A stretch of DNA of 62,706 nucleotides, taken from the NCBI GenBank assembly GCA_903871735.1, contig CAIQHU010000178.1, positions 1 to 62,706 of the forward strand, in the 5' to 3' direction. The translations under genes and the position numbers were made by a program. Source of the stretch: an uncultured beta proteobacterium. GTDB taxonomy: Bacteria > Pseudomonadota > Gammaproteobacteria > Burkholderiales > Burkholderiaceae. Of the stretch, positions 1 through 8,652 are shown one piece after another. A model generated the notes under the pieces. That model saw only the letters and a list, made by a program, of their open reading frames with translations. It searched no databases and was not told the DNA's origin. Position 1 is the first letter of the stretch; every line of letters starts with the position of its first letter.

Positions 1-5
1 ATTGA

Positions 6-938
6 GTGCAATCTACTGCTGTGATTATCAAAGAGCCTAAAGTGATTGCCCTTGAGCAAGTCAGGATTGATGGGCTTGGTGATACAGACGTAGCCGTTGA
101 AATGGAGTGGAGTGGGATTAGTACTGGGACAGAAAAATTATTATGGTCTGGCCGGATGCCAAATTTTCCAGGTATGGGTTACCCGCTTGTGCCAGGATAT
201 GAATCAGTTGGACGGGTTATACATGCAGGGAAAAAAACGCATTTAGAACTGGGTACTCGGGTCTTTGTGCCAGGCGCAAAATGTTTTGGTGATGTTCGTG
301 GTTTATTTGGTGGCTCAGCTTCACATGTTGTTTTGCCAGAATCGCGGGTCACGCAACTCGACGAGAGTTTAGGCGAAGAGGGCGTCTTGTTGGCATTGGC
401 CGCAACGGCTTATCACGTTACTGGCGGGGATGTAGAAAAACAACCAGATTTAATCATTGGCCACGGTGTTGTCGGTCGGTTGCTGGCGCGTATTGCGGCT
501 TTAAAGGGCCAGAAAGTAACGGTTTGGGAGACGCACCCAGAACGCATGGGAGGCGCCTTCGGGTATCACGTTACCCACCCAGAAAAAGATGACTGTAAGC
601 AGTACAAAATTATTTGTGATGCGAGCGGTGATGCGAAATTAATCAATACCTTAATTGGTCGCATGAACTTTCAAGGCGAAATCGTCTTAGCTGGATTTTA
701 TGAAGAGTCCATCTCCTTTATGTTTGCGCCGGCGTTTATGAAAGAAATGAAAATGCGCATTGCCGCCCAGTGGCAGCCAAGTGATTTAGTGGCAGTTCAA
801 GAATTAATTGCTAATCAGCAATTGAATTTGAGTGGATTAATTACCCACCAGAGTAACCCAAGTAATGCTCAAGAAGCCTATCAAACTGCCTTTACCGATA
901 AGCAATGTTTAAAAATGGTTCTGAATTGGAAAAACTGA
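6..938 (+). CDS. bchC: BchC, 3-hydroxyethyl-bacteriochlorophyllide a dehydrogenase
   Basis: This 310-residue zinc-free medium-chain dehydrogenase-like protein oxidises the C3 hydroxyethyl group of the bacteriochlorophyllide precursor to acetyl, a late step of bacteriochlorophyll a synthesis. The sequence has the GroES-like N-terminal half (VPGYESVGRV near residues 63-72) and a short Rossmann half with IIGHGVVGRLLARI near 149-162, as is usual for BchC. The start is GTG at 6, because an in-frame TGA sits at 3-5 and no earlier start is possible. It is the first gene of a bchCXYZ-puf run, and bchX begins 1 base after its stop. In related clusters crtE and crtF precede it; that part lies outside this window. 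Assignment rests on family similarity plus the diagnostic neighbours. Confidence 0.93.
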   Translation: MQSTAVIIKEPKVIALEQVRIDGLGDTDVAVEMEWSGISTGTEKLLWSGRMPNFPGMGYPLVPGYESVGRVIHAGKKTHLELGTRVFVPGAKCFGDVRGLFGGSASHVVLPESRVTQLDESLGEEGVLLALAATAYHVTGGDVEKQPDLIIGHGVVGRLLARIAALKGQKVTVWETHPERMGGAFGYHVTHPEKDDCKQYKIICDASGDAKLINTLIGRMNFQGEIVLAGFYEESISFMFAPAFMKEMKMRIAAQWQPSDLVAVQELIANQQLNLSGLITHQSNPSNAQEAYQTAFTDKQCLKMVLNWKN

Positions 939-939
939 A

Positions 940-1944
940 ATGAATAGTCCTATACCAGCACAAGCTACAGTGCAATTTATGCACTTAAAAAAGGAAGCAG
1001 CTATTGAGCCAGCTCCGGTTTCGACTGCGCCAGTAACCAAAGAGACGCAAATTATTGCGATTTACGGCAAGGGCGGCATTGGTAAAAGTTTTACCCTGGC
1101 AAATCTTTCTTACATGATGGCGCAGCAAGGTAAAAAAGTTTTACTGATTGGTTGTGATCCCAAAAGCGATACGACTTCGTTGCTTTTTGGAGGAAAAGCA
1201 TGCCCAACGATTATTGAGACTTCTTCCAAGAAAAAACTCGCTGGTGAGTCAGTTGAGATTGGCGATGTTTGCTTTAAGAGGGATGGTGTATTTGCGATGG
1301 AATTAGGTGGTCCAGAGGTTGGGCGTGGTTGTGGTGGACGAGGAATTATTCATGGTTTTGAAACCCTTGAAAAGTTAGGTTTTCATGATTGGGGATTTGA
1401 TTATGTGTTGTTAGATTTTTTAGGGGACGTGGTTTGCGGTGGGTTTGGTTTGCCGATTGCTAGAGATATGTGCCAAAAAGTCATCGTCGTGGCGAGTAAC
1501 GATTTGCAATCTTTGTATGTTGCCAATAACGTTTGTTCGGCGGTTGAGTATTTTAGAAAACTGGGCGGCAATGTTGGTGTCGCCGGCATGGTAATTAATA
1601 AGGATGACGGCACTGGTGAAGCTGCTGCGTTTGCACAAAGAGCGGGTATTCCGACTCTAGCAGCGATACCTGCCAATGATGATATTCGTCGCAAGAGTGC
1701 TAATTACGAAATTATCGGCAGGCCCGGTACCGAGTGGGCAAGTTTATTTGAAGAGTTAGCAAGTAATGTTGCTCTAGCTCCACCAGTTCGACCGAAGCCT
1801 TTAACGCAGGACGAACTATTAGGATTATTTTCAGGTGATCAGGTTGGACGTCATGTGGTTCTTGAACCAGCAACTTTATTCGATATGGTTGGTAAAGACC
1901 AGGTTATTAGAGAGTCTTTAGAAGTAGTTTACGACAAGGTATAA
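940..1944 (+). CDS. bchX: BchX, chlorophyllide a reductase iron protein
   Basis: BchX is the NifH-like ATP-dependent reductase that passes electrons to BchYZ, which reduces ring B of chlorophyllide a (the step that makes a bacteriochlorin). The P-loop YGKGGIGKS is at residues 42-50. Cysteines 131 (GRGCGGRG) and 166 (DVVCGGFG) are placed to hold the [4Fe-4S] cluster bridging the homodimer, as in BchL/NifH. The length of 334 residues, longer than BchL because of an N-terminal extension, is normal for BchX. It follows bchC by one base and precedes bchY by four, so the genes are almost certainly co-transcribed. The paralogue at 25594-26502 is BchL; the two differ in the residues around the second cysteine. 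Confidence 0.96.
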   Translation: MNSPIPAQATVQFMHLKKEAAIEPAPVSTAPVTKETQIIAIYGKGGIGKSFTLANLSYMMAQQGKKVLLIGCDPKSDTTSLLFGGKACPTIIETSSKKKLAGESVEIGDVCFKRDGVFAMELGGPEVGRGCGGRGIIHGFETLEKLGFHDWGFDYVLLDFLGDVVCGGFGLPIARDMCQKVIVVASNDLQSLYVANNVCSAVEYFRKLGGNVGVAGMVINKDDGTGEAAAFAQRAGIPTLAAIPANDDIRRKSANYEIIGRPGTEWASLFEELASNVALAPPVRPKPLTQDELLGLFSGDQVGRHVVLEPATLFDMVGKDQVIRESLEVVYDKV

Positions 1945-1948
1945 AGTA

Positions 1949-3475
1949 ATGACCCATCAGATCATCCCGATCGTCAATCAATCCCAGGTAGAGGCTGGTG
2001 ATGGACTTGGATGTCATGCCGGTGCGCAGACCATGATTGCGGCAGCGAAGGCGGCCAACAAATCTGAGGTCCTACATCAATATGCCTTAGATTATCCTAA
2101 AGGACCGCACGATCAACCGCAAAGTATGTGCCCAGCATTTGGCTCCTTGCGTGTTGGTTTAAGAATGCGCCGCACATCGACCATTTTGTCAGGGTCAGCT
2201 TGTTGCGTCTATGGACTTACCTTTACATCGCATTTTTATGGTGCTAGACGCAGCGTTGGTTATGTCCCTTTTAATTCAGAGTCATTAGTCACTGGTAAAT
2301 TATTTGAAGATATTCGTGAGGCCGTTCATCAAGAAGCGAATCCAGAAAAGTACGATGCTATTGTCATTATTAATTTATGTGTACCAACAGCGAGTGGCGT
2401 ACCCCTACAGTTATTGCCAAAAGAAATTAATGGCGTCAGAATTATTGGTATTGACGTGCCTGGATTTGGTGTGCCAACACACGCTGAGGCAAAAGATGTT
2501 TTGGCTGGGGCAATGCTCAAGTATGCTAGAAGTGAAGCCTCGGCTGGTCCTGTAACAGCGCCTCGACAAGGTGTGTCCGATAAGCCAACCATTACCCTTT
2601 TAGGTGAGATGTTTCCGGTTGATCCAGTTGGCATCGGGATGCTCCTTGAACCCATGGGGCTAGCAGCCGGGCCAGTAGTTCCTACCCGTGAGTGGCGCGA
2701 ATTGTATCAAGCTCTAGACTGTGCTGCGGTAGCAGCAATACATCCTTTTTATACGGCGAGTATTCGAGAGTTCGAAGCTGCTGGACGCCAGGTAATAGGT
2801 TCTGCACCAATTGGATACGAAGGAACAGCGGCTTGGCTTGCACAGATTGGTGCTGCGTGTAATGTCAATAGTGATTTAATTGCAGCTGCGCAAAATAAGT
2901 TTTTACCAATGATACGAAGTGCTTTGGCTGCTAAGCCGATTAAGGGTCGAGTGACGCTCAGTGGTTATGAGGGTTCGGAGTTGTTAGTAGCGCGTTTATT
3001 GATTGAAAGTGGAGCGCAAGTTCACTATGTGGGGACGGCTTGTCCGAAAACCATTTGGAGTCAACCTGATCGCGAGTGGTTAGAGTCAAAAGGCGTTCAT
3101 GTCCAGTACCGGGCATCCCTTGAGCAAGACCTAGCGGCTGTAGCTGAGTTCAAACCTGATTTGGCAATTGGTACCACGCCGGTTGTGCAAAAAGCTAAAC
3201 AGCTAGGGATTCCAGCCCTATATTTTACCAATTTAATTTCAGCTAGACCGCTCATGGGAGCTGCTGGTGCTGGCTCTTTAGCTCAAGTAATTAATGGCGC
3301 GATTGCAAATCAAGAGCGCTTTTCCACCATGCGCGATTTCTTTGAAGGTGTTGGTAGTGGATACGCCAGTGGCGTTTGGGATGAGATTCCGCAGGATCGG
3401 CCTGACTTTAAAGCAGACGTTAAACGTCGCTTAGATAAGGCGCAGAAAAAGCGCAAAGCAGAGGAGATTGGCTGA
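1949..3475 (+). CDS. bchY: BchY, chlorophyllide a reductase subunit Y
   Basis: BchY is one of the two NifDK-like catalytic subunits of chlorophyllide a oxidoreductase. It works with BchZ and the iron protein BchX in the cytoplasm. The 508-residue protein starts ATG four bases after bchX. It carries conserved cysteines in its first third (SMCPAFGS near 60-65 and SACCVYGL near 85-92) that are candidates for ligands of the iron-sulphur cluster. The C-terminal half has the nucleotide-fold-like segments expected of the nitrogenase component 1 superfamily. Its stop codon overlaps the bchZ start (TGATG), which suggests translational coupling of the two subunits. Nothing unusual was seen in length or order. 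Confidence 0.96.
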   Translation: MTHQIIPIVNQSQVEAGDGLGCHAGAQTMIAAAKAANKSEVLHQYALDYPKGPHDQPQSMCPAFGSLRVGLRMRRTSTILSGSACCVYGLTFTSHFYGARRSVGYVPFNSESLVTGKLFEDIREAVHQEANPEKYDAIVIINLCVPTASGVPLQLLPKEINGVRIIGIDVPGFGVPTHAEAKDVLAGAMLKYARSEASAGPVTAPRQGVSDKPTITLLGEMFPVDPVGIGMLLEPMGLAAGPVVPTREWRELYQALDCAAVAAIHPFYTASIREFEAAGRQVIGSAPIGYEGTAAWLAQIGAACNVNSDLIAAAQNKFLPMIRSALAAKPIKGRVTLSGYEGSELLVARLLIESGAQVHYVGTACPKTIWSQPDREWLESKGVHVQYRASLEQDLAAVAEFKPDLAIGTTPVVQKAKQLGIPALYFTNLISARPLMGAAGAGSLAQVINGAIANQERFSTMRDFFEGVGSGYASGVWDEIPQDRPDFKADVKRRLDKAQKKRKAEEIG

Positions 3476-4932
3476 TGTTTGTCATTGACCATGACCGAGC
3501 AGGCGGCTATTGGGGCGCTGTGTATGTGTTTACCGCAATTAAGGGTTTACAGGTGGTCATTGACGGCCCGGTTGGTTGTGAAAACCTACCAGTTACGTCT
3601 GTTTTGCACTATACCGATGCCTTGCCGCCACATGAATTACCGATTGTGGTGACTGGTCTTGCAGAAGAGCAGTTAGGGCGCGAAGGTACTGAAGAGTCGA
3701 TGAAGCGTGCTCATAAGACTTTAGATCCAGAGTTGCCCTCGGTAGTTGTGACAGGTTCTATTGCAGAAATGATCGGCGGTGGAGTCACTCCTGAGGGAAT
3801 GAATATTGCCAGATTTTTGCCAAGGACTATTGATGAAGATCAATGGCAAAGTGCCAACCGTGCAATGTATTGGTTGTGGACTGAATACGGTATGAAGCAT
3901 ATACCCGAGCGGCCAGTCCGCAAGCCAGGTGAAAAACCGCGGGTGAATATTATTGGGCCAGCGTATGGTACTTTTAATATGTATAGTGATTTAGCGGAGA
4001 TCAAGCGTTTGGTACAAGGTCTTGGTGCAGAAATCAACATGGTATTTCCGATGGGGAGTCACTTGGCAGATGTCTCACGTTTAGTTGAGGCTGACGTCAA
4101 TATTTGTATGTATCGGGAATTTGGTCGCTTGCTCTGTGAAAACTTAGAGAGGCCTTATTTACAAGCACCGATTGGGATGCACAGTACGACCAAATTTTTA
4201 AGAAAACTTGGTGAGCTCTTAGAGATAGATCCTGAGCCATTTATTACGCGCGAAAAAAATACGACAATTAAACCTATTTGGGATTTGTGGCGTTCAGTGA
4301 CGCAAGATTTTTTTGGAACAGCGAGTTTTGGTGTCGTTGCCAATGAGACATATACGCGTGGCATTCGTAGTTTTTTAGAAGATGAAATGGGTTTGCCGTG
4401 CCACTTCGCAGAGTCGAGAAAGCCTGGAGAAAAAACGGATAACGCGAAGATTCGTGAATTAGTGCAGACCAAGACTCCTTTAGTTTTATATGGAAGTTAT
4501 AACGAAAGAATGTACGCTAGTGAAGTTGGTGGGCGCTGCGCATATATTCCGTCGTCCTTTCCTGGAGCCATTATTCGACGACATACTGGTACGCCGTTCA
4601 TGGGCTATGCAGGCGCTACTTATATTATTCAAGAATTTTGTAATGCCTTATTTGATGCTTTGTTTCATATTATTCCTCTTGGTACAGAACTTGATAAGGT
4701 TGAATCGACTCTAGCAAAAGTTGGACAACTGCAGAGTTTGCCTTGGGACTTTTCGGCGCAGGAACTTTTAAATCATTTAGTAGAAAACGAGCCGGTATTG
4801 ACGCAAATATCGGTTGCTAAACGTTTGCGAGATAGAGCAGAGCGCGAGGCTAGAATAGCAGGCCTCACGCGCGTTACTGAAGAGTTAATTCAGAAGATTA
4901 AAGCATCAGCAGGTGCAGGGATTAGCGCATGA
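3475..4932 (+). CDS. bchZ: BchZ, chlorophyllide a reductase subunit Z
   Basis: BchZ is the partner of BchY in the component-1-like heterotetramer that reduces the C7=C8 bond of chlorophyllide a. The 485-residue sequence begins [19 protein letters not shown], typical of BchZ, and has the conserved GPVGCENLP segment near residue 37 with a cluster-ligand cysteine. It overlaps the end of bchY by one base. In purple bacteria bchZ is commonly co-transcribed with the puf genes, and here only 111 bases separate its stop from pufB. A 40-codon reading frame that begins on the ATGA of its stop runs into the pufB start; it is discussed under findings. Confidence 0.96.
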   Translation: MFVIDHDRAGGYWGAVYVFTAIKGLQVVIDGPVGCENLPVTSVLHYTDALPPHELPIVVTGLAEEQLGREGTEESMKRAHKTLDPELPSVVVTGSIAEMIGGGVTPEGMNIARFLPRTIDEDQWQSANRAMYWLWTEYGMKHIPERPVRKPGEKPRVNIIGPAYGTFNMYSDLAEIKRLVQGLGAEINMVFPMGSHLADVSRLVEADVNICMYREFGRLLCENLERPYLQAPIGMHSTTKFLRKLGELLEIDPEPFITREKNTTIKPIWDLWRSVTQDFFGTASFGVVANETYTRGIRSFLEDEMGLPCHFAESRKPGEKTDNAKIRELVQTKTPLVLYGSYNERMYASEVGGRCAYIPSSFPGAIIRRHTGTPFMGYAGATYIIQEFCNALFDALFHIIPLGTELDKVESTLAKVGQLQSLPWDFSAQELLNHLVENEPVLTQISVAKRLRDRAEREARIAGLTRVTEELIQKIKASAGAGISA

Positions 4933-4960
4933 ATCAATTGATTCAAATAGCGCACAAAGA

Positions 4961-4982
4961 ATATAGCGTTTTATCGTTATAT
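4961..4982 (+). other. small hairpin upstream of pufB
   Basis: An 8-base stem (ATATAGCG with CGTTATAT, one G-U pair) around a 6-base loop lies between bchZ and pufB. It has no T-run, so it is not an intrinsic terminator. In other purple bacteria this interval holds puf mRNA processing sites; a similar role here is only an inference. Confidence 0.3.
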
Positions 4983-5043
4983 CCCCACGCTACACGGGGT
5001 GAGTGTAGGACAAGTTGTAACGTTATTTTAGGGAGTAATCAAC

Positions 5044-5190
5044 ATGAGTGAAAACAGATCTATTTCTGGTTTGAACGATGCTGAGGCCCAAGAGTTTCAT
5101 GCATTTTATGTGCAAGGACTTGTTGGGTTTGTTGCAATAGCAGTTATTGCACATATCTTGGTATGGGCATGGCGTCCTTGGTTTTCGTAA
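5044..5190 (+). CDS. pufB: PufB, LH1 antenna beta polypeptide
   Basis: PufB is the beta apoprotein of the core light-harvesting complex that rings the reaction centre and binds bacteriochlorophyll a in the inner membrane. The 48-residue product starts [20 protein letters not shown]. It has one membrane helix (about residues 23-43) with the bacteriochlorophyll-ligand His37 in [13 protein letters not shown], and ends with the hallmark WRPWF. A Shine-Dalgarno-like AGGGAG lies about 10 bases before the ATG. The gene is the first of the puf operon. Unusually, it is followed not by pufA but by a 73-residue membrane-protein gene, with pufA 262 bases downstream. Confidence 0.96.
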   Translation: MSENRSISGLNDAEAQEFHAFYVQGLVGFVAIAVIAHILVWAWRPWFS

Positions 5191-5220
5191 TCTTTAGTTA
5201 ACAAAGGAAAGGGGAAATAT

Positions 5221-5442
5221 ATGGGAGTTAAAACAGAGTCAATGGCAAAGTTTATGGCGGATGATTCCATATCATTCAAAATAGTTTTTTTATTGAGTTT
5301 TGTGGTTTGCTTCTTCATAACCCTGTTTGCGCTAGTACTACCTGTGCAATGGAGGCTTTGGCTTCCTGGTGCTGAGGGAGATAAGTCGTTTCTCGACTCA
5401 GTTCGAGCAGGTGTTTATAGCTTTATGTCTTATTTAAATTAG
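5221..5442 (+). CDS. Unknown single-span membrane protein inserted between pufB and pufA
   Basis: This 73-residue protein is not one I recognise. It has a polar N-terminus (residues 1-18), one strongly hydrophobic segment (about 20-42, ending in [11 protein letters not shown]) and a 25-residue C-terminal tail that ends YSFMSYLN. It contains no histidine, so it cannot ligate bacteriochlorophyll as an LH alpha or beta chain does, and it lacks the WRPWF motif. A strong ribosome-binding stretch (GGAAAGGGG, 8 bases upstream) precedes the ATG. It starts 30 bases after pufB and ends 10 bases before pufA, whose own ribosome site follows directly. By position and topology it could be a PufX/PufY/PufW-like or LH1-gamma-like accessory subunit, or a PufQ-type assembly factor. 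None of these is supported by a motif. Confidence 0.8.
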   Translation: MGVKTESMAKFMADDSISFKIVFLLSFVVCFFITLFALVLPVQWRLWLPGAEGDKSFLDSVRAGVYSFMSYLN

Positions 5443-5452
5443 GAGAATCATT

Positions 5453-5626
5453 ATGTGGAGAATTTGGAAGTTATACGATCCGCTACGAGCGATGGTAGCT
5501 CAAGGCGTTTTTCTCTTTGCTCTTGCTGCCATGATCCATTTGATTTTATTGAGTACTACTCAGTACAAATGGTTAGACGGTATGAGTCAATCGCAATATA
5601 TGCAGTCTCGCACTGCGCAGAAGTAA
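5453..5626 (+). CDS. pufA: PufA, LH1 antenna alpha polypeptide
   Basis: PufA is the alpha apoprotein of LH1 and pairs with PufB to bind bacteriochlorophyll a and carotenoid. The 57-residue product starts [18 protein letters not shown], a typical alpha N-terminus. It has one membrane helix (about 14-34) with ligand His29 in AAMIHLILL, followed by the aromatic TTQYKWLDG segment. The start ATG at 5453 is preceded by AGGAGA at 7 bases. It lies 10 bases after the unknown 73-residue gene. A stable hairpin separates it from pufL, the usual arrangement that lets the antenna part of the puf message outlive the rest. Confidence 0.96.
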   Translation: MWRIWKLYDPLRAMVAQGVFLFALAAMIHLILLSTTQYKWLDGMSQSQYMQSRTAQK

Positions 5627-5638
5627 TCAGTAAAAAGC

Positions 5639-5669
5639 CTTGGAAGAGGTTTTTAAAACCTTTTCCAAG
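5639..5669 (+). promoter_or_regulatory. pufA-pufL intercistronic mRNA hairpin
   Basis: An 11-base stem (CTTGGAAGAGG with CCTTTTCCAAG, one G-U pair) continues into TTTT/AAAA pairing, so nearly the whole element folds. It begins 12 bases after the pufA stop. There is no T-tract straight after it, so read-through into pufL is expected. In Rhodobacter a hairpin at this place stabilises the pufBA segment and sets the antenna to reaction-centre ratio; the same role is inferred here. Confidence 0.75.
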
Positions 5670-5714
5670 CACGAATTTTATTATAGTAAAAACTTAAAAA
5701 AGGGGGGAGCAATC

Positions 5715-6536
5715 ATGGCAATGCTCAATTTTGAAAGAAAGTACCGCGTCCGCGGTGGAACCTTGGTTGGCGGGGACTTGTTTGATTTTTGGGTTGGTCC
5801 CTTTTATGTGGGATTTTTTGGTGTAACTACCGTATTTTTTTCTTTCTTGGGAACCGCTATGATTTTATGGGGTGCGGCTCATCAAGGAGTATTTAATATC
5901 TGGCAAATAAATATTGCTCCACCTGATTTGAAATATGGGCTGGGTTTTGCGCCGATGATGGAGGGTGGGCTTTGGCAAGTTATCACGATTTGCGCTCTTG
6001 GGGCATTTGCATCTTGGGCGCTCAGGGAAGTTGAGATTTGTCGCAAGCTCGGGATGGGTTTACATGTCCCTGTAGCTTATAGTATGGCAGTTTTTGCGTA
6101 CTTCTCTTTAGAGGTAATTAGGCCGGTACTGATGGGTGCTTGGGGTCATGGATTTCCTTACGGGATTATGAGCCATTTAGATTGGGTCTCCAACACCGGG
6201 TATCAATACTTACATTTTCATTACAATCCAGCACACATGATTGCTGTGACTTTGTTTTTCACAACAACTCTAGCTCTTGCTTTACACGGGGCACTTGTTT
6301 TGTCTTCGACGAATCCTTCGAATGGCGCAATTAAAACACCAGAACACGAAGATACCTTTTTTAGAGACATCATTGGCTATTCAGTAGGGACTCTTGGAAT
6401 TCATCGTTTAGGTTTATTTCTAGCCTTAGCGGCAGTTTTTTGGAGTGCTGTTTGTATTATTATCAGCGGACCATTTTGGACACGAGGTTGGCCGGAGTGG
6501 TGGACATGGTGGTTAAATATGCCGATTTGGCACTAA
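5715..6536 (+). CDS. pufL: PufL, photosynthetic reaction centre L subunit
   Basis: PufL is one of the two core membrane subunits of the type-II reaction centre. It holds half of the special pair, an accessory bacteriochlorophyll and the quinone/iron site. The start is the ATG at 5715 ([15 protein letters not shown]), just after a GGGGGGAG ribosome site; a longer frame reaching back to 5640 runs through the upstream hairpin and is not used. The protein is 273 residues with five membrane helices. The expected histidines are visible: His154 (accessory pigment), His174 (special pair), and His191 and His230 (non-haem iron). It is followed 21 bases later by pufM. Confidence 0.97.
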   Translation: MAMLNFERKYRVRGGTLVGGDLFDFWVGPFYVGFFGVTTVFFSFLGTAMILWGAAHQGVFNIWQINIAPPDLKYGLGFAPMMEGGLWQVITICALGAFASWALREVEICRKLGMGLHVPVAYSMAVFAYFSLEVIRPVLMGAWGHGFPYGIMSHLDWVSNTGYQYLHFHYNPAHMIAVTLFFTTTLALALHGALVLSSTNPSNGAIKTPEHEDTFFRDIIGYSVGTLGIHRLGLFLALAAVFWSAVCIIISGPFWTRGWPEWWTWWLNMPIWH

Positions 6537-6557
6537 ACGATTATTTTGGAGATAAAA

Positions 6558-7550
6558 ATGGATTATCAAAATCTATTCACCCAAACACAGGTCACAGGGC
6601 CAATTAGCCGTGGCGTACCAATTAATAGCTATGATCAAAGAGAGCGCACCCAAGGCGTCAGTTTTTCTAGCCTGCTAGGGAAGATTGGTAATGCGCAACT
6701 TGGCCCAATCTATTTGGGGCGTTTAGGCGTTGCCTCATTAGCGTTTGGGATGGCGGCATTTTTTATTATTGGCATGAATATGCTAGCGCAAGTGGACTGG
6801 AATCCCATTCAGTTTATTCGCCAATTATTTTGGTTATCGCTCGATGCTCCTGCGCCGAAGTATGGCTTAGGTTTGGCGCCACTCAATGAGGGTGGTTGGT
6901 GGAATATAGCTGGACTATTTAGTACGATTGCAATCTTATTATGGTGGTTTAGAACCTACCGTCGAGCTTTAGCACTGGGGATGGGGACGCATGTCTCTTG
7001 GGCGTTTGCATCGGCTATTTGGTTATTTTTAGTACTTGGATTATTTCGTCCTGTTTTAATGGGTAGTTGGAGCGAGGCAGTACCTTTTGGAATTTTTTCA
7101 CACTTGGACTGGACAGCGGCATTATCCATTCGTTACGGCAACTTGTTTTACAACCCGTTTCACATGTTATCGATTTTCTTTTTGTACGGTTCTGTATTGC
7201 TCTTTGCGATGCATGGCGCAACGATTTTAGCGGTCAGTCGGTATGGTGGTGAGCGCGAAATTGAGCAAATCGTTGATCGTGGTACGGCATCTGAACGAGC
7301 AGCTTTGTTTTGGCGTTGGACGATGGGTTTTAACGCTACGATGGAATCGATTCACCGTTGGGCTTGGTGGTTTGCAGTGTTAACACCGATATCAGGTGGG
7401 ATTGGTATTCTCTTAACCGGCACAGTTGTTGACAACTGGTATTTATGGGCGATGCATCATGGTATGGTGCCGGCTTATCCAGTTACGAATGTGATTGATC
7501 CATCTCTTGCAACACCAGCTTTTTCTGCACCATTACAAGGAGCTAAATAA
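6558..7550 (+). CDS. pufM: PufM, photosynthetic reaction centre M subunit
   Basis: PufM is the second core subunit of the reaction centre and binds the other half of the special pair and QA. Starting at ATG 6558 ([11 protein letters not shown], after TTGGAGATAA) the protein has 330 residues. Its key residues fall at the same numbers as in the Rhodobacter M subunit: His182 and His202 for pigments, and His219, Glu234 and His266 for the non-haem iron. The C-terminal tail is extended beyond the last helix, as in species with a tetrahaem cytochrome subunit. Its stop overlaps the pufC start by one base. Confidence 0.97.
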   Translation: MDYQNLFTQTQVTGPISRGVPINSYDQRERTQGVSFSSLLGKIGNAQLGPIYLGRLGVASLAFGMAAFFIIGMNMLAQVDWNPIQFIRQLFWLSLDAPAPKYGLGLAPLNEGGWWNIAGLFSTIAILLWWFRTYRRALALGMGTHVSWAFASAIWLFLVLGLFRPVLMGSWSEAVPFGIFSHLDWTAALSIRYGNLFYNPFHMLSIFFLYGSVLLFAMHGATILAVSRYGGEREIEQIVDRGTASERAALFWRWTMGFNATMESIHRWAWWFAVLTPISGGIGILLTGTVVDNWYLWAMHHGMVPAYPVTNVIDPSLATPAFSAPLQGAK

Positions 7551-8584
7551 TGAAAAAAAATATCTTTTCTGCGCTCCTAGCCATAAGCGCACTACTTTTT
7601 CTGACGGCTTGTGAGCGTCCGCCAATCGATGCCAAGCAAAATGGCTTTCGGGGCACAGCGATGGTCGATGTTCAAAATCCTCGGATAGTGGCTGAGAAAG
7701 TTAAATTAAATACGATTCCACCTTCTACTGGGGCCATTTCTGGTGAGGGGGAAAAGGCTAGCAAAGTATATAAAAATGTCAAAGTATTAGGAGACTTAAG
7801 TACAGCGCAGTTTAGTACCTTTATGGTGACAATGACTAGTTGGGTAGCACCCAAAGAGGGCTGTGCCTATTGCCATAATCTTGAAAATTTAGCGGATGAT
7901 AGTAAGTACACAAAAGTTGTTTCTAGAAGCATGATTGAAATGACTCAAAATATTAACGCGAATTGGAAGTCGCATGTCCAAGAAACTGGCGTAACTTGCT
8001 ATACCTGTCATCGTGGCAATAATATTCCGCAAAATGTTTGGTTTAAATCACCGCCTCAAAAAGGTGGGAATATGTTAGGCAACTTAAATGAGCAAAATAG
8101 CGCATCCCCGAGCGCTGCTTATAGCTCATTACCGAATGAAACCTATTCCAAGTTTTTGCTTGCTAGTAATCCAGCACGCATACAAGGTAAAGATGGTTTA
8201 CCCAATGGTAACAAGCATTCGATTCAGGCGACTGAGGAGGTGTACGGCATCATGATGCATTTTTCTCAATCACTCGGTGTGAATTGTACGTATTGTCACA
8301 ACACCCAAGCATTTTCGGATTGGACACATAGTACGCCGCAGCGGGCTCAGTCTTGGCATGCTATTCAGATGGTCAAAGATGTCAATAATACGTTCATGGT
8401 GCCATTAACTAGTACTTTTCCGAAGCATCGTCTTGGTGAGACTGGTGATGTAGCGAAGGCCAATTGCGCGACTTGTCATCAAGGTGTGAATAAACCGCTT
8501 TATGGTAAGAGCATGCTGTCTGATTATCCTTACTTAACTAAGCCTGCTACTGAGGTTAATGCAAAAACAGTGGCAATGAAATGA
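7550..8584 (+). CDS. pufC: PufC, tetrahaem reaction-centre cytochrome c subunit
   Basis: PufC is the periplasmic cytochrome that re-reduces the photo-oxidised special pair. The 344-residue precursor has a lipoprotein signal peptide with lipobox LTAC ending at Cys21, so it is anchored by lipid to the periplasmic face. Four CxxCH haem sites are present, at about 105-109 (CAYCH), 150-154 (CYTCH), 246-250 (CTYCH) and 306-310 (CATCH), the full set for the family. It is the last gene of the puf operon and is followed after 27 bases by an intrinsic terminator. Confidence 0.97.
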   Translation: MKKNIFSALLAISALLFLTACERPPIDAKQNGFRGTAMVDVQNPRIVAEKVKLNTIPPSTGAISGEGEKASKVYKNVKVLGDLSTAQFSTFMVTMTSWVAPKEGCAYCHNLENLADDSKYTKVVSRSMIEMTQNINANWKSHVQETGVTCYTCHRGNNIPQNVWFKSPPQKGGNMLGNLNEQNSASPSAAYSSLPNETYSKFLLASNPARIQGKDGLPNGNKHSIQATEEVYGIMMHFSQSLGVNCTYCHNTQAFSDWTHSTPQRAQSWHAIQMVKDVNNTFMVPLTSTFPKHRLGETGDVAKANCATCHQGVNKPLYGKSMLSDYPYLTKPATEVNAKTVAMK

Positions 8585-8611
8585 TTGAATTGGTGTTGTA
8601 GCGCTGTCATT

Positions 8612-8637
8612 GTAGCGTCTTAGGGCGCTACTTTTTT
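8612..8637 (+). terminator. Intrinsic terminator after pufC
   Basis: A 6-base stem GTAGCG/CGCTAC with an 8-base loop is followed directly by six T residues. It lies between pufC and crtI and probably ends puf transcription, leaving crtIB to start from its own promoter or from read-through. Confidence 0.75.
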
Positions 8638-8652
8638 GAATCTTGGGTAATT

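Noticed and set aside
1401..1694. Antisense reading frames inside bchX and similar frames within most large genes
   Set aside because: They lie wholly within strongly supported genes in another frame, have no ribosome site and no recognisable domain, so they are shadows.
5455..5697. An 80-residue frame starting at GTG 5455
   Set aside because: It overlaps pufA out of frame and has no membrane or pigment-binding features; pufA at 5453-5626 is the true gene.
5640..5714. N-terminal extension of pufL to 5640
   Set aside because: The extension would be read through the pufA-pufL hairpin; the ATG at 5715 has a strong ribosome site and gives the standard L-subunit N-terminus.
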